From CAVPGP01 sp963704025 (lineage in GTDB: Bacteria > Actinomycetota > Thermoleophilia > Gaiellales > Gaiellaceae), in NCBI GenBank assembly GCA_963704025.1, contig CAVPGP010000002.1, positions 682,001-746,000 of the forward strand: a stretch of 64,000 bases of DNA, read 5' to 3'. The translations under genes were made by a program, and so were the position numbers. The notes beneath the pieces are model-generated. The model made no database searches. It was not told the origin of the DNA and saw only the letters and a list, made by a program, of their open reading frames with translations. Position 1 is the first letter of the stretch, and each line of letters opens with the position of its first letter. Positions 42,303 to 51,767 of this stretch are shown one piece after another.

Positions 42303-42944
42303 CTACTTCGTTCCGTAGAGACGGTCGCCCGCGTCGCCGAGCCCCGGGACGATGTAGCCCTTCTCGTTCAGGTGGCTGTCGATCGAGGCGACGACGATCC
42401 GCACGTCGGGATGCTCTTCCGTGATGTGGGCGATCCCCTCGGGCGCGGCGATCAGCGCGATCAATCGCACGGAGCCGGCGCCGGCCTCCTTGACGATCTT
42501 CACTGCGGCTGCGGTCGAATTGCCGGTCGCGAGCATGGGGTCGAGCAGGATCACGTCGCGCTCGGCGATGTCGGCCGGCAGCTTCACGTAGTACTCGACG
42601 GGCTCGAGCGTCTCCTCGTTCCGGTAGAGCCCGATGAAGCCGACGCGCGCGACCGGGATCAGCGAGAGGACCCCGTCCAGCATGCCGATGCCCGCGCGGA
42701 GGATCGGGCAGACCGCGACCTTCTTACCCGGAATGCGCTGCGCTCGGGTCTGCTCGAGCGGCGTCTCCACGTCGACCTCCTCGACGGCGAGGTCCTTCGT
42801 CGCCTCGTACGTGAGCAGCAGCGTCAGCTCGTTGACGAGCTGGCGGAACCGCTGCGTATCGGTCTCCACGTCCCGCAGCAGCCCGAGCTTGTGCTGCACC
42901 AGCGGATGGCGGACCTCGGTGACGGTGCTCTCGGCGGTGCTCAC
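42303..42944 (-). CDS. upp: Uracil phosphoribosyltransferase
   Basis: Pyrimidine salvage: uracil plus PRPP to UMP. GTG 42944 gives 213 residues with VRHPLVQHKLGLLRD at the N-terminus, PRPP loop DVILLDPMLATGNSTAAAV and the uracil-binding end GYIVPGLGDAGDRLYGTK. GTGA overlap with glyA. Clean match in length and motifs. Confidence 0.97.
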   Translation of the reverse strand: MSTAESTVTEVRHPLVQHKLGLLRDVETDTQRFRQLVNELTLLLTYEATKDLAVEEVDVETPLEQTRAQRIPGKKVAVCPILRAGIGMLDGVLSLIPVARVGFIGLYRNEETLEPVEYYVKLPADIAERDVILLDPMLATGNSTAAAVKIVKEAGAGSVRLIALIAAPEGIAHITEEHPDVRIVVASIDSHLNEKGYIVPGLGDAGDRLYGTK

Positions 42945-44233
42945 GCGTTGTAGGCGGTGAACCCGCGGAAGCCCGGATACAGCGGGCGCCGCTCGCAGAG
43001 CGCGAGCGAGCGCGCTGCGAGAGCCTCGACATCGGCCTCGTCCGCAAGTGCTTCGACCATGATGCGGGCGACCTCGCGGAAGTCCTCCTCGACGAAGCCG
43101 CGCATGGTCGCGGCCGGCGTCCCGATCCGGACGCCCGAGGCGACAGTCGGCGGCCGCTCGTCGAACGGGACCGTGTTGCGGTTGACGGTCATCTTCACGT
43201 CGTGGAGGCGCTCCTCCGCGTCCTTGCCCGTCCACTTGGTGCTGCGCAGGTCGAGCTGGAGCAGGTGCGTGTCGGTGCCGCCGGTGAGCACGTCCAGCCC
43301 ACCTGCCTGCAGCTCGTCGGCGAGCGAGTCGGCGTTGGCGCGCACCTGCGTCTGGTACTCGCGGAACGCGTCGGTCCCGGCGATCCTGAAGCAGGTGGCC
43401 TTCGCGGCGATGGTGTGCATCAGCGGGCCGCCCTGCATGCCGGGGAAGACTGCGCGGTCGACGGCCGAGGCCTGCTCCTCGCGGCAGAGGATGAATCCGG
43501 CCCGGGGGCCCGCCAGGGTCTTGTGCGTCGTCGAGGTGACGAAGTCGCAGTGCGGGACCGGGTTCGGGTGCAGGCCGGCGGCGACGAGCCCGGCGAAGTG
43601 GGCCATGTCGCAGAGCAGCAGCGCCCCGACCTCGTCGGCGATCTCGCGGAAGCGGTCGGCCTCGACGGTGCGGGGATAGGCCGAGCCGCCGCAGACGATC
43701 AGCTTCGGGCGGTGCTCCTTGGCTTGCCGGAGCACCTCGTCGTAGTCGACCACGTTCGTCTCGCGGGAGACGCCGTAGTGGGCGATCGTGTACAGCCGGC
43801 CGGAGAAGTTGACCTTCAGGCCGTGCGTCAGGTGGCCGCCGTGCGCGAGCTCGAGCGAGAGAATCGTGTCGCCGGGCTGCAGCGCAGCCATGTAGACCGC
43901 CATGTTCGTCTGCGCTCCGGCGTGCGCCTGCACGTTGGCGTGATCGGCGCCGAAGAGGGACTTCGCCCGGTCGATCGCGAGCGTCTCGATCTCGTCCACG
44001 ACCTCGCAACCGCCGTAGTACCGCTTCCCCGGGTAGCCCTCGGCGTACTTGTTGGTCGGCACGGAGCCGACCGCCTCCAGCACGGACGGCCACGTGAAGT
44101 TCTCGGACGCGATCAGCTCGATCTGGCCGCGCTGCCGCTCGAGCTCCTGCGTCAGCAGCGAGGCGATCTCGGGATCGACGTCCGTGAGGCCCGCCGTGCG
44201 GAGCCTGTCCAGGGTTTCTTGTGCGACAGCCAT
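42941..44233 (-). CDS. glyA: Serine hydroxymethyltransferase
   Basis: PLP enzyme interconverting serine and glycine and loading one-carbon units on tetrahydrofolate, which MetH can use after reduction. The PLP lysine is in TSTTHKTLAGPRAG; other hallmarks are ELIASENFTWPSV, YAEGYPGKRYYGGCE and GGSAYPRTVE. ATG 44233 follows a GAGAGGAG. 430 residues. Frame remains open upstream but is not homologous there. Confidence 0.97.
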   Translation of the reverse strand: MAVAQETLDRLRTAGLTDVDPEIASLLTQELERQRGQIELIASENFTWPSVLEAVGSVPTNKYAEGYPGKRYYGGCEVVDEIETLAIDRAKSLFGADHANVQAHAGAQTNMAVYMAALQPGDTILSLELAHGGHLTHGLKVNFSGRLYTIAHYGVSRETNVVDYDEVLRQAKEHRPKLIVCGGSAYPRTVEADRFREIADEVGALLLCDMAHFAGLVAAGLHPNPVPHCDFVTSTTHKTLAGPRAGFILCREEQASAVDRAVFPGMQGGPLMHTIAAKATCFRIAGTDAFREYQTQVRANADSLADELQAGGLDVLTGGTDTHLLQLDLRSTKWTGKDAEERLHDVKMTVNRNTVPFDERPPTVASGVRIGTPAATMRGFVEEDFREVARIMVEALADEADVEALAARSLALCERRPLYPGFRGFTAYNA

Positions 44234-44289
44234 GGCGCTCCTCTCCAGGTTCGGGAGCCATCGTACTGGGCGACGCGGCGGGACGGCCG

Positions 44290-44892
44290 CTAGGCGAGCG
44301 CGGCCGCAGCGCGGTCGATCGCCTCGGCCGCCGGCGCAGCACCTTCGCGCAGCACCCGCGGCTCGTCGTCCGTGAAGTCGATCACCGTCGACGGAGTCCC
44401 CGGCAGCGCGCCGCCGTCGACCACGGCCGCAGCGTCGCTGCGGAGGATCTCTGGAACCTCCTCCAGCCGGGCAGGCTCCGGGCCTCCCGGGAGGTTCGCG
44501 CTCGTCGCTGCCACGGCCCCCACCGCAGCCAGAACCTGCGCCGCGGGGCCGGCCAGCTCGGGAACGCGGACGCCGATCTTGTCCGGGGTCGCCCCGGTCA
44601 GCCAGCGGTAGCGCAGCGCGGGGTTCGCGAGGATCAGGGTGTAGGGGCCGGGCAGCAGTGCCCGCGCGATCAAGCCGGCGCGGCCCCGCAGCTCGGGCAC
44701 GCATTCGAAGAGCAGCTCGAGGTCGCCTGCGACGAGCGCCGTGGGCTGGGTCTCGGGCCGCCCCTTCAACGTGTAGAGCGCGCGCACGGGCTCCTCGCGG
44801 TACGGCGACGCACAGAGCCCGTACACCGTGTCGGTCGGGAGGACGACGACCCTGCCGTTCCTCAGTGCTGCGACTGCATCCTCGACTCCCAC
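44290..44892 (-). CDS. Threonylcarbamoyl-AMP synthase (TsaC/Sua5/YrdC)
   Basis: Makes threonylcarbamoyl-AMP for t6A37 of tRNAs decoding ANN codons. GTG 44892 gives 200 residues with LPTDTVYGLCASP, LYTLKGRPETQP, LPGPYTLILAN and VAATSANLPGGPEP, the YrdC nucleotide/bicarbonate-threonine sites. It overlaps prmC by 31 bases. Lacks the C-terminal Sua5 domain, so short TsaC form. Confidence 0.94.
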   Translation of the reverse strand: MGVEDAVAALRNGRVVVLPTDTVYGLCASPYREEPVRALYTLKGRPETQPTALVAGDLELLFECVPELRGRAGLIARALLPGPYTLILANPALRYRWLTGATPDKIGVRVPELAGPAAQVLAAVGAVAATSANLPGGPEPARLEEVPEILRSDAAAVVDGGALPGTPSTVIDFTDDEPRVLREGAAPAAEAIDRAAAALA

Positions 44893-45706
44893 TGCGCTTC
44901 CACCACCCGGTCCCGGCCTGCGAGGTCGGGCCGAATCGTAATGCTCGCGTAGCCGAGCGAGGCGCAGAGGTCGGCCACCGCCGCGCCTTCGCGCTCGTGG
45001 ATCTCCAGGACGAGCCAACCCCCCGGAGCGAGGACGCGTGTGGCCGCGGCTGCCAGCGCGACAGTCTGACCGTCGTCGAGGAACGCCTCCCGCGGCTCCC
45101 AGTCCCGCACCTCCGGCTCAAGCTCCGCGAGCTCCCCCTCGTGAACGTACGGCGGATTCGAGACGACGAGGTCGTACGGTCCGGCCGGGAGGGCGCCGTT
45201 CAGATCTCCCTCGACGAGCCGAACATCGAGCTGCGTTCGCGCGGCGTTCTCGGCTGCGAGCGACAGGGCTTCCCGCGAGCGGTCGAGCGCAGTCACCCGC
45301 GCTCCGGGGTGCTCGTCGGCGATCGCGAGCGCGATCGCGCCGGTCCCCGTCCCGACGTCGAGGACCGTCGGGGCCTCCCTGCATGAGAGCCGCGCCAGCG
45401 CGACTTCGACCACCACCTCCGTCTCGGGCCGCGGCACGAGCGCGCGCGCGTCCGTCGTGAGCGTCAGCCGTCTGAACCCCCACGCCCCCAGGACGTACGC
45501 CAGCGGCTCCCGCCTGCCGCGGCGCTCGACGAGCCCGCGCGCGGTCGCGCGCTCCGCCTCGGTCAGCGGCCGGTCATACTGCGTGTAGAGCTCGAGCCGC
45601 GTCAGGCCGAGCGTCTGGGCGAGGATCAGCTCAGCATCGAGGCGCGGGGTCTCGACTCCCTTTCGCTCAAGGTACGCGGTGGCGGCGCGGATGACCTCCT
45701 GCAGCG

Positions 45707-45710
<4 letters not shown>
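44862..45710 (-). CDS. prmC: Release factor glutamine methyltransferase
   Basis: Methylates the GGQ glutamine of RF1 and RF2 with SAM. GTG 45710 gives 282 residues: N-terminal helical domain, SAM site VLDVGTGTGAIALAIA and catalytic NPPY in LVVSNPPYVHEGEL. GTGA overlap with prfA, the usual prfA-prmC pair. The frame open upstream is not coding there. Confidence 0.97.
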
Positions 45711-46731
<1,021 letters not shown>

Positions 46732-46756
<25 letters not shown>

Positions 46757-47040
46757 CTCGCTCGCAAGGGTACCGCTGCTTCCGCCGCGGGACGGTCGGG
46801 TCGCCGGCCGACGATCGCCTCATCCGGCCTCTGCCAGAGCCCGAGGCTGACCTCGAAGCCACGCACCCGCGGACGCGCGTGTGGCCGGTACGTGGAGTCC
46901 ACCGCACGGCGCACCAACTCGGCCAGCGAGAGGCCCGTTCGCGTCGCCTCCGCACGGAGAAACGCGTGTTGGCGGTCGGTGAGGGTGATCTGCGTCTTGC
47001 GGCTCACGACGAAGGTGTACACAGCCATCACCTCGTCCAT
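46732..47040 (-). CDS. Ribbon-helix-helix (CopG-like) DNA-binding protein
   Basis: ATG 47040 (or 47028) opens about 102 residues. Residues about 10-45 form a ribbon-helix-helix: SRKTQITLTDRQHAFLRAE then TGLSLAELVRRAVD. A basic, Arg-rich tail of about 50 residues has no recognised fold. Such proteins are often antitoxins, but there is no toxin gene beside it; a lone regulator is equally possible. It overlaps the prfA start by 25 bases, so it is translated into prfA. Divergent from the + strand gene 53 bases away. Confidence 0.75.
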
Positions 47041-47093
47041 TGCAACGATTCGAGCACCGAATCGACACGAATTCACCGAGATATGCTCACCCG

Positions 47094-47558
47094 GTGAGCG
47101 AGCCGATTGCCTCTCGCCCCCGTTTCCCCGGGTACGGCATCGCCCAGGAGCAGGAAGGGATGCTCGACTGGGGCTGGGCGGTCGAGAAGCTCGCGGACTC
47201 GCGGAACTACTGGATCTCGACCACCCGCGAGGACGGCCTGCCGCACGCGATGCCCGTCTGGGGCGTCGTCGTCGACGGCGAGCTCTGGTTCGGTACGAGC
47301 CCCGCTTCCGTCAAGGGCCGCAACCTCGAGCGCAGCGGCCGGCTCGTCGCTCACACGGAGTCCGGCGACGAGGCTGTGATCCTCGAGGGCACCGTCGACA
47401 CCCGTGCAGTCACGGGGCAGGTTCGGGACGACTACGAGGCCAAGTACGACTGGCGGCCCGACTCCGAACAGATGTATGTCGTCCGCCCGCGGCGGGCCTT
47501 CGCGTGGCGCGAGGCCGACTATCCCAAGAGCGCGACACGCTTCGACTGGCCCGGATAG
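47094..47558 (+). CDS. Pyridoxamine 5'-phosphate oxidase-like flavin/F420 protein
   Basis: GTG 47094 gives 154 residues of the split-barrel PPOX family: SRNYWISTTREDGLPHAMPV, WGVVVDGELWFGTSPAS and an RNLERSGRLVAHTE segment, typical of F420- or FMN-binding members common in actinobacteria. It probably reduces or oxidises a small molecule using the deazaflavin, but cofactor and substrate are not known from sequence. Confidence 0.85.
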   Translation: MSEPIASRPRFPGYGIAQEQEGMLDWGWAVEKLADSRNYWISTTREDGLPHAMPVWGVVVDGELWFGTSPASVKGRNLERSGRLVAHTESGDEAVILEGTVDTRAVTGQVRDDYEAKYDWRPDSEQMYVVRPRRAFAWREADYPKSATRFDWPG

Positions 47559-47569
47559 GGCCGTCCCCC

Positions 47570-48001
47570 CTATGCCAGCTCGGCCGACTCGAGCTCGACG
47601 GTCGTGCCGGCGAGCGCCTTCGAGACGGGGCAGTTCGCCTTGGCGTCCTCGGCGGCCGCGCGGAACTGCCCTTCGGTCAGGCCGGGAACCGTTGCGCGAA
47701 CCTTGAGCGCCGAGCGCGTAATGCCCTCACCCGGCTGGAACGTGACCGTTGCCGACGTCTCGAGGCGCTCCGGCGGATTGCCGAGCTTCGCGAGCCCGCT
47801 CGACAACGCCATCGCGTAGCAGGACGCGTGCGCCGCGGCGATCAGCTCTTCGGGCGACGTCTTCCCGTTCGCATCCTCCGCACGCGACGCCCAGCTGACG
47901 TCGAGCGGCGGCAGTGCGCCACTCGTGACGGAGCCGATCTGCCCGCTCCCGCTCATCAGGTCCCCCTGCCAGACGACGTCGGCACGACGATCGGTCGCCA
48001 T
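47570..48001 (-). CDS. OsmC-family peroxiredoxin
   Basis: 143 residues. Peroxide-reducing cysteines are in AAAHASCYAMALS and AKANCPVSKAL, and the SPEELIAAAHASC segment is the OsmC family core. It detoxifies organic hydroperoxides. Ends 11 bases from the convergent PPOX gene. Confidence 0.93.
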   Translation of the reverse strand: MATDRRADVVWQGDLMSGSGQIGSVTSGALPPLDVSWASRAEDANGKTSPEELIAAAHASCYAMALSSGLAKLGNPPERLETSATVTFQPGEGITRSALKVRATVPGLTEGQFRAAAEDAKANCPVSKALAGTTVELESAELA

Positions 48002-48014
48002 CGGTTCTCCTTTC

Positions 48015-48932
48015 CTAGGCCATGACTTCGACTTTGCGCTCTGACCCGTCCAAACGGCCCTCGCGCTCGAGAACTTCCCTGAGCGCGCGGATCGACACCT
48101 CGAGCTGGTCGAGCGACGGCTCCCGTGTCGTCAGCCGCTGCAGCCACAGCCCCGGCGCCAGCAGCGTCATCAGCACGCGGTTGCCGGTGTGCCTCCCCGC
48201 GTAGCGGATCAGCTCGTACGCCAGCCCGGCAATCACGGGGAGGAGCAGGATCCTGGAGGCGATCAGCCAGTACCAGGTCGGACGGCCGAAGAACGCGAAG
48301 ACGAAGATCGCGATCACCATCACCCAGAGTAGAAACGCAGTGCCGCACCGTGGGTGGATGAGCGAGAAGCGCTGCACCCGCTCCGGCGAGAGGTCCTCGC
48401 CTGCCTCGTAGGCATTGATCGCCTTGTGCTCGGCGCCGTGGTACTGGAAGACGCGCCGCAGGTCGGGCAGCAGCGAGATCAGCGACAGATAGAGCACGAA
48501 GATGGTCACGCGGATCACGCCCTCGACGATCACGAACCAGCCTGTCGTCTCGATCGGGAGCCAGCTTGTGATCAGCGCGGGCGTCACCTTGAAGAGCGCG
48601 ACGGCGAAGCCGATCGCGATGGCGAAGGCGAAGAAGAGCTGGCCCCGCGAGAGCTCGGTGTGGATCTCACCCGTCTCCGGGTTCTCCTCCTGCGCGGCGA
48701 CGTTGGCCGAGATCGCGAGCGCGCGGAAGCCGATCGCCAGCGACTCGCCGAGCGCGACGATGCCGCGGATCACCGGCAGGCGGAAGAGCCTGCTCCGTGC
48801 CATCGGCGACCTGATCGTCTCGCAGACCTGGGTGATACCACCGTCGGGCCGGCGCACGGCGACCGCCCAGTTCGAAGGGCCGCGCATCATCACGCCCTCC
48901 AGGACCGCCTGGCCCCCGATCGGTGCGCTCAC
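48015..48932 (-). CDS. DUF1385 membrane protein (YqhQ-like)
   Basis: 305 residues beginning MSAPIGGQAVLEGVMMRGP, the DUF1385 signature, with four or five membrane helices in the middle and the metal-binding-looking YHGAEHKAINAYE and HPRCGTAFLL. Function unknown; it is usually found with rpmE and prfA in firmicutes and actinobacteria, as here. Confidence 0.93.
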   Translation of the reverse strand: MSAPIGGQAVLEGVMMRGPSNWAVAVRRPDGGITQVCETIRSPMARSRLFRLPVIRGIVALGESLAIGFRALAISANVAAQEENPETGEIHTELSRGQLFFAFAIAIGFAVALFKVTPALITSWLPIETTGWFVIVEGVIRVTIFVLYLSLISLLPDLRRVFQYHGAEHKAINAYEAGEDLSPERVQRFSLIHPRCGTAFLLWVMVIAIFVFAFFGRPTWYWLIASRILLLPVIAGLAYELIRYAGRHTGNRVLMTLLAPGLWLQRLTTREPSLDQLEVSIRALREVLEREGRLDGSERKVEVMA

Positions 48933-48939
48933 GGGCGGG

Positions 48940-49155
48940 TTAGGCGCGGGCCTTCTGGGCGCGCTCGAGGCGGCGCTGGAAGCGCTCGACGCGGCCGCCG
49001 GTGTCCATCAGCTTCTGCTTGCCCGTGTAGAACGGGTGGCAGTTGGAGCAGATCTCGACGTGCAGCTCGGGCTTGGTCGAACGCGTCGTGAACTCGTTCC
49101 CGCAAGAGCAGTGAACGTGCGCCAGGACGTACTCGGGATGGATCTCAGGCTTCAT
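48940..49155 (-). CDS. rpmE: 50S ribosomal protein L31, zinc-binding form
   Basis: 71 residues starting MKPEIHPEYVLAHVHCSCGN, with the second knuckle EICSNCHPFYTG; four cysteines make this the zinc (C+) form. It overlaps the threonine dehydratase ATG by 4 bases. Confidence 0.97.
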   Translation of the reverse strand: MKPEIHPEYVLAHVHCSCGNEFTTRSTKPELHVEICSNCHPFYTGKQKLMDTGGRVERFQRRLERAQKARA

Positions 49156-50099
49156 CGCCCGGCCAGAATAGCAACTGCCGTCGATGCCGCCACGTTCCCG
49201 CCCGAGACAACAGCCGTGACCGTCGAGCCCCGATCCAGATGCACCCTACCCGCGAGGAGCGCGGCCGTCGCGGCTGCCCCGGCGGGCTCGCACGCGAGCT
49301 TGGCGCGCCCGTAGAGAAAGCGAAACGCCTCCTCGATCTCCGGCTCGGTCACGAGCACGGACTCGACGCCGTGCGCCCGGCAGACGGCCAGCGCGTTCGT
49401 GCCCACGAAAGGGGCCCCGAGACCGTCCGCGATCGAGGTCGGCTGCACGGGCACGGGCTCACCCGCCTTCAGGCCCTCGTGCAGAGCGGGCGACTTCTCC
49501 GGCTCGACGGCGATCACTCGTGCGCGTCCGGCGGCAGCGGCGGCAACGCCTGAGATAAGGCCGCCGCCCCCGACCGGCACCAGGATCGTCGCCGTCTCCG
49601 GCGCGTCCTCGAGAATCTCCATCCCGACCGTCCCCTGCCCCGCCTGGACGAGCGGATCGTCGAAGGGATGCACGAGTGTGCGCCCGGTCTCGGCCTGGAG
49701 CGCCGCGAGCCGCTCGAACGCCTCGGGGGAGCCTGACGACTCGGTGTCGACCGTCGCGCCGTAGGCGCGGGCGCCGGCGACCTTCTGCTCGCTCGCGCCC
49801 TGCCACATGACGACGAGCGCGTCGATCCCCTCCGACGCGGCGGCCCACGCGACCGCCTGGGCGTGGTTGCCTGCGGAGATGGCGATCACGCCCGCCTGCT
49901 TCTCCTCGTCCGTGAGCGAGGCGAGCTTCGTCAGCACCCCACGGGGCTTGAACGAGCCCGTGACCTGGAACAGCTCCGCCTTCAGGCGCACGGTCGCGCC
50001 GACCTGCTCCGAGAGCGTGCGCGACGTGAAGAGCGGCGTCCGGTGCAGCCGCCCGCCGATCGCCTCGCGGGCGCGCTGGACGTCCTCGAGCGACAGCAC
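49152..50099 (-). CDS. Threonine/serine dehydratase, PLP-dependent
   Basis: 315 residues, catabolic type: no ACT regulatory domain. PLP lysine in VTGSFKPRGVL, ISAGNHAQAVAWAA glycine loop, and VGGGGLISGVAAAA phosphate loop. Deaminates threonine to 2-oxobutyrate or serine to pyruvate; serine racemases share the fold. 2-Oxobutyrate would yield propionyl-CoA, but link to the acyl-CoA genes downstream is speculative. Confidence 0.93.
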   Translation of the reverse strand: MLSLEDVQRAREAIGGRLHRTPLFTSRTLSEQVGATVRLKAELFQVTGSFKPRGVLTKLASLTDEEKQAGVIAISAGNHAQAVAWAAASEGIDALVVMWQGASEQKVAGARAYGATVDTESSGSPEAFERLAALQAETGRTLVHPFDDPLVQAGQGTVGMEILEDAPETATILVPVGGGGLISGVAAAAAGRARVIAVEPEKSPALHEGLKAGEPVPVQPTSIADGLGAPFVGTNALAVCRAHGVESVLVTEPEIEEAFRFLYGRAKLACEPAGAAATAALLAGRVHLDRGSTVTAVVSGGNVAASTAVAILAGR

Positions 50100-50127
50100 G
50101 ATCCGATCGTACTCGCTGCCGGCTCGG

Positions 50128-50379
50128 CTACTCGAACGCCACGCTGCGGCACCCGCGCAGGTCGAACACGACCCGCCCGCCGGTCTCGGCGACGCGGATC
50201 AGCACCTGCTCGCAGTCGCGGCAGCGGATCACGGCACCCGGCCCGCCGACGTAGACGACGAGCTCGGCGATCTGCCGCTCCGCTCCACAGCCGCCGCACA
50301 CACTCGAGGCGGTCGTAGGGTCGAACGCGAACACCGTGCCGAGGATGCCTCCGACCGCGTTTCCGTCCAGCGCCTCCAT
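50128..50379 (-). CDS. DUF6510-family small zinc-ribbon protein
   Basis: ATG 50379 has AGGAGG 6 bases before it; 83 residues. Two CxxC pairs, SSVCGGCGAERQ and RCRDCEQVLIRV, make a zinc ribbon, and the sequence matches the actinobacterial DUF6510 family. It follows the flavin reductase with a one-base space, so the two are coupled. Possibly an accessory or electron-transfer adaptor to the Mo enzyme (inference). Confidence 0.82.
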   Translation of the reverse strand: MEALDGNAVGGILGTVFAFDPTTASSVCGGCGAERQIAELVVYVGGPGAVIRCRDCEQVLIRVAETGGRVVFDLRGCRSVAFE

Positions 50380-50380
50380 C

Positions 50381-51101
50381 TCAGCCTCCTGTCGGTCCAA
50401 ACCGCTCCGTCTTGATCCGCATCGGCTCGTGGCGGAGGTTCGTCAGCCCGACCGCCACCGCCTCGACGAACGACGTCGGCCCGCAAACGAACACGTGCGG
50501 CTTCGCGTCCGGCGGGGGGGCCACCTCCCGGAGCAGCTCGGCGTCGACGCGCCTCGCGTACCCGTTCCAGCCCGGGCGGCTGCTCGCGGGTCAGGGTGTG
50601 CACGACGCGCAGCCCTTGCTCGGCGAGCCGTTCGAGCTCCTCGCGATAGATGATGTCCTCCAGCGTCCGCCAGGAGCCGAGCAGCGTCGCCTCGATCTCC
50701 GCCCCGGCGAGTGCCCAGTGCCGCGCCATCGACATCAGCGGGACGATCCCGGACCCGCCGCCGACCAGGAAGAGCGGCCCTCCCTGCGCCGCCTCCCAGA
50801 CGAAGTAGCCGCCGATCGGGCCGCGCAGCTCGAACTGCTCGCCCGGCTCGATCTCGCCCGCGAGGTACGGCGACACCTCGCCGTCGTCGAGCCGTTCCAC
50901 GGTCAGCAAGAGGTGCTCGGCCTTCGGGATCGAGCCGATCGAGTAGGAGCGCTCCGCCTGGTAGCCGTCCTCCGCCGTCAGGCGGACGTCCACGTGCTGG
51001 CCGGGGCGGTGGCCCGGCCACCCTTCGACGTCGAGGACGAGGCTCCGGACCCGCGGCGTTTCGTCGACGAGGTCGACGACCCTAGCGGGGAGCCACGTCA
51101 G
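50381..51101 (-). CDS. FAD/NAD(P)H ferredoxin-reductase-type oxidoreductase, one apparent frameshift
   Basis: About 239 residues. FAD barrel HRPGQHVDVRLT and AERSYSIGSIPKAE; NAD(P) half FLVGGGSGIVPLMSMARH and VFVCGPTSFVEAVAVG. One extra C near 50574-50576 breaks the frame between TREQPP and GWNGYARRVDAELL; the end is RFGPTGG. There is no ATG/GTG/TTG before the conserved region; the likeliest start is CTG 51101 overlapping the preceding stop, or a base error there. It follows the Mo oxidoreductase and is its natural electron partner. Confidence 0.85.
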
Positions 51102-51703
51102 TCGCCCCAGTACCGCTGCTCCTGCCACGGGTCGCCGTAGAGGTGGTAGCCCAGCTCCTCCCAGAACCCCGGTGCGTCCTCCGCGCGCAGCGCGATCCCG
51201 CGCACCCACTTCGCGCTCTTCCAGAAATAGAGGTGCGGGACGAGCAGCCGTGCCGGGCCGCCGTGCTCCGGGTCGAGCGGCTCGCCGTCGTAGGCGAAGG
51301 CGATCCATGCCTTGCCGCCGATGAGGTCCTCGAGCGGCAGGTTCGTGGTGTAGCCGCCGTCGCAGTAGGCGAGCGCGTACTCGGCGGAAGTCTCGACGCC
51401 CTCGAGGATCGTGTCGAGCGAGACGCCCTCCCAGGTCGTATCGAGCTTCGACCACTTCGTCACGCAGTGGACGTCGACCGTCACCTCCTCGGAGGGCAGC
51501 GCGCGGAACTCCTCCCAGGTCCACCGCAGGGGCTCGTCGAGCGCGCCAGTCAACGAGAACGTCCAATCCGCGAGCGGCGTCCTCGGCGTCGGACCGGCGG
51601 AGAGCACGGGAAAGTCGTCGGTCAGGTACTGGCCCGGCGGGACGCGGTCGCGCGGTCCGTCTCGGCGTGTCCCGTGGAAGCCTCTGGAGACGATCGGTGG
51701 CAT
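51098..51703 (-). CDS. Molybdopterin-dependent oxidoreductase, sulfite oxidase/YedY fold
   Basis: 201 residues comprising only the Moco domain. The Mo-ligand cysteine is in VTVDVHCVTKWSKLD; other family sequences are WTWEEFRALPSEEV, YCDGGYTTNLPLEDL and HGGPARLLVPHLYFWKSAKWV. No Tat or Sec signal is evident, so it appears cytoplasmic, unlike YedY. ATG 51703. Encoded with a flavin reductase and DUF6510, suggesting a three-part NAD(P)H-dependent reductase; substrate unknown. Confidence 0.9.
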   Translation of the reverse strand: MPPIVSRGFHGTRRDGPRDRVPPGQYLTDDFPVLSAGPTPRTPLADWTFSLTGALDEPLRWTWEEFRALPSEEVTVDVHCVTKWSKLDTTWEGVSLDTILEGVETSAEYALAYCDGGYTTNLPLEDLIGGKAWIAFAYDGEPLDPEHGGPARLLVPHLYFWKSAKWVRGIALRAEDAPGFWEELGYHLYGDPWQEQRYWGD

Positions 51704-51767
51704 GGGTCGATTAGTAGCGGACGACGGCCCTATCGTTACACGGAACCTCTCCGCTCCGGCGGGGGTA

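Noticed and set aside
42303..44342. A 679-residue frame spanning upp and glyA as a fusion
   Set aside because: upp and glyA have separate starts and GTGA overlap; the glyA part is in a different frame.
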